Translations under genes and position numbers: made by a program
Notes under the pieces: model-generated
What the model was told of the DNA's origin: nothing
Database searches by the model: none
The model's input: only the letters and a program-made list of their open reading frames with translations
Shown here: piece by piece, positions 59,692-64,000 of the stretch
How positions within the stretch are numbered: position 1 is the stretch's first letter
How the letters are laid out: the number at the start of each line of letters is the position of its first letter
Assembly (NCBI RefSeq): GCF_044547355.1
Contig: NZ_JBIUAG010000005.1
Coordinates: 372,001-436,000 of the forward strand
Source: Kutzneria sp044547355
Lineage (GTDB): Bacteria; Actinomycetota; Actinomycetes; Mycobacteriales; Pseudonocardiaceae
Direction: 5' to 3'
DNA: 64,000 bases

Positions 59692-62600
59692 ATGTCGTCG
59701 CATCCCACACTCCGCCGGCGCTGGCTGGTCGACACGGTCGTGGTGCTGGTTGCCGCGGCCTCGCTGTCGACCGTCGCCGCTGGTCCCGGCGTCGCGGCCC
59801 CGGCCTACGCCGAACCGTCGGTGTTCACCATCGGCAGTCCTGACCAGTCCGACGCCGAGTTCGCCCTCTCGCCCGGGGACTACCAGAAGTACCCCTCGGC
59901 CTTCCCGCAGGACGCGACCTACACCGTGGGTGTCAGCCGCGCGAGGGACTGGCCCTACATCCAGCCCGGGCCGGCGGATGCCTGGGCCGGCGGCAAGCCC
60001 CATGCCGACACCATCGACTACACCTTGGGCACGGTGCCGGCCACCGACCTCATCCTGCGTATCGACCATGTGGACACACACGACATTTCCCCGCCGACGA
60101 TCGAGGTGGTGTCCAACGGGCACTCGGTCGAATCGGCGGCCACGCCGGCCGGCGGCGGCGCCGGGGTGTACGGCGTGGGCTCCTTCTCCGGCACTACCGG
60201 CTACGTCAACCGCCCGCACGAGATCGGTGTCCTCATCCCCCGGGACACCTTGACCGTCGGCCGGAACAACCTCGTCCTTCGCACAACCGCCGGCTCGTGG
60301 GCGGTCTACGACTCGGTGCGTCTCGTGCCGGCCCCCAGCAGCCTCGGTGCGGTGCGGGTGCTGGCCGACACACCCACCGTGCTGTTCAAGTCCGACCAAC
60401 GCCAGCTGGTCGACGTCGATGTGCAGAACACGGCCGGTGCTGCGGCAGCGGTCTTCACCGCGACCGTCGGCCGCGACACCGCGCAGACAGCGATCGCCTC
60501 GCTGCCGGCCGGCCGGTCGACGCAGCGCATCGAGGTGCCGGCCGCCGCCGGACCGAGACCGTCCAAACTGGACATCACCGCCGCATTGGCCGGGCAGCCG
60601 GCCGGGACGTACTCGATCAGCCTGCCCTACCAACGGCGTTGGCAGCTGGACGTCATCAACGGCAGCCACCTCGACATCGGCTACCACTACGACCAGGCGA
60701 CCACCCGGCAGCTCCAGGACGCCTTCCTGGACCAGGCGGTGAGCCAGTGCGCCGCCACCGCGAACCGGCCGGACGCCGAACGCTACCGGTGGACGGTCGA
60801 GCAGGCGTGGATGATCGACGACTACGTCCAGGACCGCCCGGCCGACAAGGTCAAGGCGCTCGGCGACTGCGTGGCCGCCGGCCAGATCGAGCTGACCGCC
60901 TCGTACGACAACAATCTCAGCGACCTGGGCAGCACCGAGCAGCTGATCAGGGCCCAGGACAAGGGAACCCGGACGTTCGCCGAGAAGTTCGGCCGGCCGG
61001 CGACCGCCGCCATGCAGGACGACGTCACCGGCGTGACCGCGCAGAAGACGCAGCTGCTGGCCAAGCAGGGCGTGACCATGCTGATCAACGGCTCCAACCC
61101 GGACCACACCGGGCGCTGGAGCGTGCCGCACACCGCCCAGGACTTCCCGGCGCTGTACCACTTGCGGGGGCCGGACGGCAGTTCGGTGCTCACGTTCTTC
61201 GCGGCCAACTCCTACGACGAGGGCTACAAGCTGAACTGGCAGGGCCTCAAGTGCGGCCTGGCCCCGTGGCCCAGCGACGACCCCAATGACACCTGCGGCA
61301 CCGCGCCCACGCTGCCGTACCACCCGGTCGCCGCCCCGTCGCCGGCCCAGATCCAGGACGTCACAACCAAAACAGCCGTCGGGATCGCCAACTGGTTCCC
61401 GGGTCTCCAGGTCGGCCGGTACCCGCAGTCGGTGTACCCGCTGCTGTTCTTCGAGGACTCCACCCCGCCGATGAACGGCATCTCCGACGTGATCCACACC
61501 TTCGGCCAGCAGTACGCGTGGCCGAAGCTGGTGATGTCGACGCCGTCGCGGTTCTACCAGGACGCCACCACCGCACCCGGGCTGACCTCGAAGTCGGGCT
61601 ATACACCGGATCTGAGCTCGCGGGACGCCTCGCGGCTGCCGGTGAAGAGCGGTGATCATCCCGACTGGTGGTCGGACGGCGCGGGCTCGTCGGCGTTCGA
61701 GACCGGCGAGAACATGCAGGCGCAGGCTCGGACCGGCAGCGCGGAAACCCTGGGCGCGCTGGCCCCGAGCGCCAACCAGCAGTGCCTGGTGGATTCCGCC
61801 TATCGCGAGGAGGAGCTCTACACCGAGCACACCTGGGCCAGCCCGGAGCTGCTACCCGACGATCCACAGTGGGCGGTGAAGAAAGCCCATGCCGACAAGG
61901 CTTCCCGGTTGAGCACCGACGCGATGGACGCCGCGACGGCGTCCCTGGGCGGGCAGATCGCCAACCCGTCGGGAAACCCGGCCATCGCGGTCTTCAACTC
62001 GGTGTCCATCCGCCGTAGCGATGTCGTGACCACAACGGTTCCTGACGGCTGGTCCGGGCAGGTGGTGGACGTCCAGACCGGAGCGGTGACACCGTATGAG
62101 TCGGCGGGGGCGGGCAAGATCAGGTTCATCGCGGCCGATGTCCCGGCCGTCGGGTATCGGACGTATGAGCTGCGAGCGGGCGTGAAGTCGCTGACCGGTA
62201 AGGATTCCGCGCTGCACTGGGACGCCGGGCGGGGAGTCCTGGAGAACCAGTTCTACCGGGTGTCCCTGGATATGGACACTGGTGTCATCAAGTCGGTGTA
62301 CGACAAGGCGGCCGGCCGGGAACTCGTCGACCCGACCTCACCCTTCGGGCTCAACCAGTACGTCTACCGGCCGAACCCGCAGCGGGACGGGAAGACCACG
62401 CCGGACAGGCAATGGTCCCCAGGGCGGGCCACGGTGGCCGTGCAGTCGACGGGGCCGGTGAGCGTCAGCGTCACGGTCGCCTACCCCGACACGCCGGGCG
62501 GCAAGGACAGCGCCGGGGCGGCGACCGGCGTGGAATCGGCCGGGGCCACATTCACCCTGTACGCCAACACAAAACGCCTGGACATCGCCGACGACATCGA

Positions 62601-63909
62601 CAAGACCTGGGTCACCACGCCGGAGGAGGGCTACTTCGCCTTCCCGTTCAAGGTGGACAAGCCCACCGTGACCTATGAAGCGCCTGGCACGCCGGTGACC
62701 CTGGGCGCGGGCCAGCTGCCCGGCTCGTCCATGGACTGGCAGGCGGTGCGCGGCTACGCCGACCTGTCCAACGCCGGCGGGGGAGTCACGGTGTCCACAA
62801 CGGACACGCCGCTGATGGAGTTCGGGCACATCCGCAGCATGGAGCTGCAACCGCGGCCCGGCCGCCTCGACCAGCCCGGTCCCGACCCGGCCGCGCCCAC
62901 GCCGGACAACGGATCGGCCTTCTCGTACGCGTTCAACAGCCTGTGGAACACCAACTACCGGCAGGCCCAGTCCGGGCCGGTCAGCTTCCACTACTCGATC
63001 ACCAGCCATGACGGGGGATTCGAGCCGGTGGCCGCGACCGGCTACGGCTGGGGTATCCAGACACCGCTGGCGCCGACGACGCTGTCGCCGTCACACGCCG
63101 GCGGCTACCCCGGTGGCGCGAAGTCGCTGGTGTCGGTCGACGCCGCCAACGTCTTCGTGCAGGCGGTGAAGCCGGCCTATCCCGGGCATCAGTCGGCGCT
63201 GCCGCTGACCATCCGCCTGGTGGAGGTCGCCGGCAAGTCGGGCACGGTCCGTCTTCGATTGCCGTATAGGGTGACCGCGGCCCAGCTGGAAAGCCCTGCG
63301 GAGCAACCCAACGGGCCCAAGCTGGCCGTGGTCAACTCCGGCACAGAGGTGCTGGTTCCGGTCGGCCAGCACGGGATCGTCACCGTCGGCCTGCGGCTGG
63401 CCGCGCCCCAGGTTGTCACGACGCCACTGGTGTGCGCCACCGATTTCGCGCTCGCCCCGGACGGCTTTCGAGACTATGCCAAGGCTTTCCCGCACGACGT
63501 CGACTACACCGCCCAGCAGGACCCCGGCTTCACCACCGGCGTCTCCTATCCGTCGGCCACAACCCCTTGGGTTGCTGTGCAGGGCGGCAGCGTAGCCAGT
63601 CCACAGTGGAGCTACATCCAACCCGGCCCCCAGGACGACTGGGCCGGCTCCCGACCCCACACCTTCACCCTGAGGTTCACCGTGGACAAACCGCGCGATC
63701 TCACCTTGAGCCTGTGGCTGCTCGACAGTCATTCGCCGACCGTCGACATCGAGCTGAACAGTCAACCCGCGCAACGCCTTCAGCCACCGCCGGGTGGCAG
63801 CAGTCAGACCATTCCGCTGCACAACGTCAAGGCTGGGGAGAACACCGTCACGATCACCACCAGTGCTGGCTCCTCGCTGGCCTACGACGGGTTCGCCATC
63901 AGCGGGTGA
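59692..63909 (+). CDS. Secreted GH38-type alpha-mannosidase flanked by duplicated beta-sandwich domains
   Basis: A 1405-residue exported protein with a signal peptide of about 35 residues (WLVDTVVVLVAAASLSTVAA). An N-terminal module near residues 45-205 has WPYIQPGPADAWAGGKPH, and a related module ends the protein (WSYIQPGPQDDWAGSRPH). Between them is the GH38 catalytic domain, starting at NGSHLDIGYHYDQ (zinc-binding His and Asp), and its C-terminal beta domains. GH38 enzymes cleave alpha-mannosides with retention. The flanking modules resemble polysaccharide-lyase-4-type carbohydrate-binding domains. ATG 59692 follows the LacI operator. Released mannose would be used by the divergent operon. 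Confidence 0.88.
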   Translation: MSSHPTLRRRWLVDTVVVLVAAASLSTVAAGPGVAAPAYAEPSVFTIGSPDQSDAEFALSPGDYQKYPSAFPQDATYTVGVSRARDWPYIQPGPADAWAGGKPHADTIDYTLGTVPATDLILRIDHVDTHDISPPTIEVVSNGHSVESAATPAGGGAGVYGVGSFSGTTGYVNRPHEIGVLIPRDTLTVGRNNLVLRTTAGSWAVYDSVRLVPAPSSLGAVRVLADTPTVLFKSDQRQLVDVDVQNTAGAAAAVFTATVGRDTAQTAIASLPAGRSTQRIEVPAAAGPRPSKLDITAALAGQPAGTYSISLPYQRRWQLDVINGSHLDIGYHYDQATTRQLQDAFLDQAVSQCAATANRPDAERYRWTVEQAWMIDDYVQDRPADKVKALGDCVAAGQIELTASYDNNLSDLGSTEQLIRAQDKGTRTFAEKFGRPATAAMQDDVTGVTAQKTQLLAKQGVTMLINGSNPDHTGRWSVPHTAQDFPALYHLRGPDGSSVLTFFAANSYDEGYKLNWQGLKCGLAPWPSDDPNDTCGTAPTLPYHPVAAPSPAQIQDVTTKTAVGIANWFPGLQVGRYPQSVYPLLFFEDSTPPMNGISDVIHTFGQQYAWPKLVMSTPSRFYQDATTAPGLTSKSGYTPDLSSRDASRLPVKSGDHPDWWSDGAGSSAFETGENMQAQARTGSAETLGALAPSANQQCLVDSAYREEELYTEHTWASPELLPDDPQWAVKKAHADKASRLSTDAMDAATASLGGQIANPSGNPAIAVFNSVSIRRSDVVTTTVPDGWSGQVVDVQTGAVTPYESAGAGKIRFIAADVPAVGYRTYELRAGVKSLTGKDSALHWDAGRGVLENQFYRVSLDMDTGVIKSVYDKAAGRELVDPTSPFGLNQYVYRPNPQRDGKTTPDRQWSPGRATVAVQSTGPVSVSVTVAYPDTPGGKDSAGAATGVESAGATFTLYANTKRLDIADDIDKTWVTTPEEGYFAFPFKVDKPTVTYEAPGTPVTLGAGQLPGSSMDWQAVRGYADLSNAGGGVTVSTTDTPLMEFGHIRSMELQPRPGRLDQPGPDPAAPTPDNGSAFSYAFNSLWNTNYRQAQSGPVSFHYSITSHDGGFEPVAATGYGWGIQTPLAPTTLSPSHAGGYPGGAKSLVSVDAANVFVQAVKPAYPGHQSALPLTIRLVEVAGKSGTVRLRLPYRVTAAQLESPAEQPNGPKLAVVNSGTEVLVPVGQHGIVTVGLRLAAPQVVTTPLVCATDFALAPDGFRDYAKAFPHDVDYTAQQDPGFTTGVSYPSATTPWVAVQGGSVASPQWSYIQPGPQDDWAGSRPHTFTLRFTVDKPRDLTLSLWLLDSHSPTVDIELNSQPAQRLQPPPGGSSQTIPLHNVKAGENTVTITTSAGSSLAYDGFAISG

Positions 63910-64000
63910 GCCCGGAACTTGGTCCCTCGCTTAGGTGCGCGCTGCTTCAGCTGATGCACTTCGGCGCTGGGCACGGGCATTGTCCGGCAGCGGGTTTGAG

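Noticed and set aside
63910..64000. A tRNA or terminator at the right edge
   Set aside because: No cloverleaf or T-run hairpin could be recognised in these 91 bases. I see no feature there.

Overview
This is a very GC-rich actinomycete chromosome segment with dense GTG/ATG overlaps and large biosynthetic genes. The gene content and dispersed GGGGCCC-type intergenic repeats suggest the Pseudonocardiales (Kutzneria, Lentzea or Saccharothrix-like). That is an inference, because no rRNA or other taxonomic marker is present. The window holds two natural-product clusters, a block of ordinary and partly decayed catabolic genes between them, and a secreted-enzyme and sugar-catabolism region at the right end.

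Cluster A (1-25313, + strand, continuing off the left edge) looks like a non-ribosomal lipopeptide pathway. It contains the end of an SbnA-like 2,3-diaminopropionate enzyme, a two-module NRPS (C-A-PCP-C-A-PCP-E), an MbtH protein, and a compact type II polyketide set. That set is an ACP, a ketosynthase, a ketosynthase-like partner without catalytic histidines, two hot-dog dehydratases, a ketoreductase, a CrtI/carotene-isomerase-like FAD enzyme and a methyltransferase. After two apparently unrelated membrane-protein genes comes the terminal NRPS (C-A-PCP-C-A-PCP-TE). Reading A-domain pockets by eye gives X-(D-hydrophobic)-X-Gly as the last four residues, where X has the same acid-lined pocket (DIWEVTADDK) in both proteins and could be diaminopropionate. 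The two X-specific A domains share a near-identical, low-GC3 DNA block of about 1.27 kb. The type II set resembles highly reducing systems that make polyenoyl or cinnamoyl acyl caps.

The middle (25367-35741) holds a GNAT acetyltransferase, a TetR regulator, a methyltransferase, an MDR dehydrogenase with twin GGACA/TGTCC dyads, a YbhB-like secreted protein, an F420-type oxidoreductase, a lone trichodiene-synthase-like terpene cyclase, and a decayed one-carbon locus. That locus has an IclR gene with its palindromic operator, a Rieske oxygenase cut after its Rieske domain, a metallo-beta-lactamase-fold protein, a 21-codon stub of sarcosine oxidase beta, a GntR regulator and purU. Two TGATATATCA operators link the stub promoter and purU.

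Cluster B (35926-48467, - strand) is a tightly overlapping five-gene operon: a KS-AT-ACP polyketide synthase, a giant aminotransferase-flavin monooxygenase-C-A-PCP protein, a free-standing condensation enzyme with a TubC docking domain, a cytochrome P450 and an MFS exporter. It has no thioesterase and no loading module. The predicted product carries an alpha-hydroxy-beta-amino acyl unit amide-linked to one amino acid and probably released by the terminal C domain. A dispersed genomic repeat is translated in frame as three 10-residue repeats inside the giant protein.

The right end (48670-63909) has a Tat-exported PhoD phosphatase, a small unknown protein and a PHP-family phosphoesterase-like protein with a native His6 N-terminus. 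These are followed by a GH110-like alpha-galactosidase and a mannoside locus (LacI, ROK kinase, sugar MFS, phosphomannose-isomerase-like protein, and a divergent secreted GH38 alpha-mannosidase) with two LacI-type operators in the divergent promoter.
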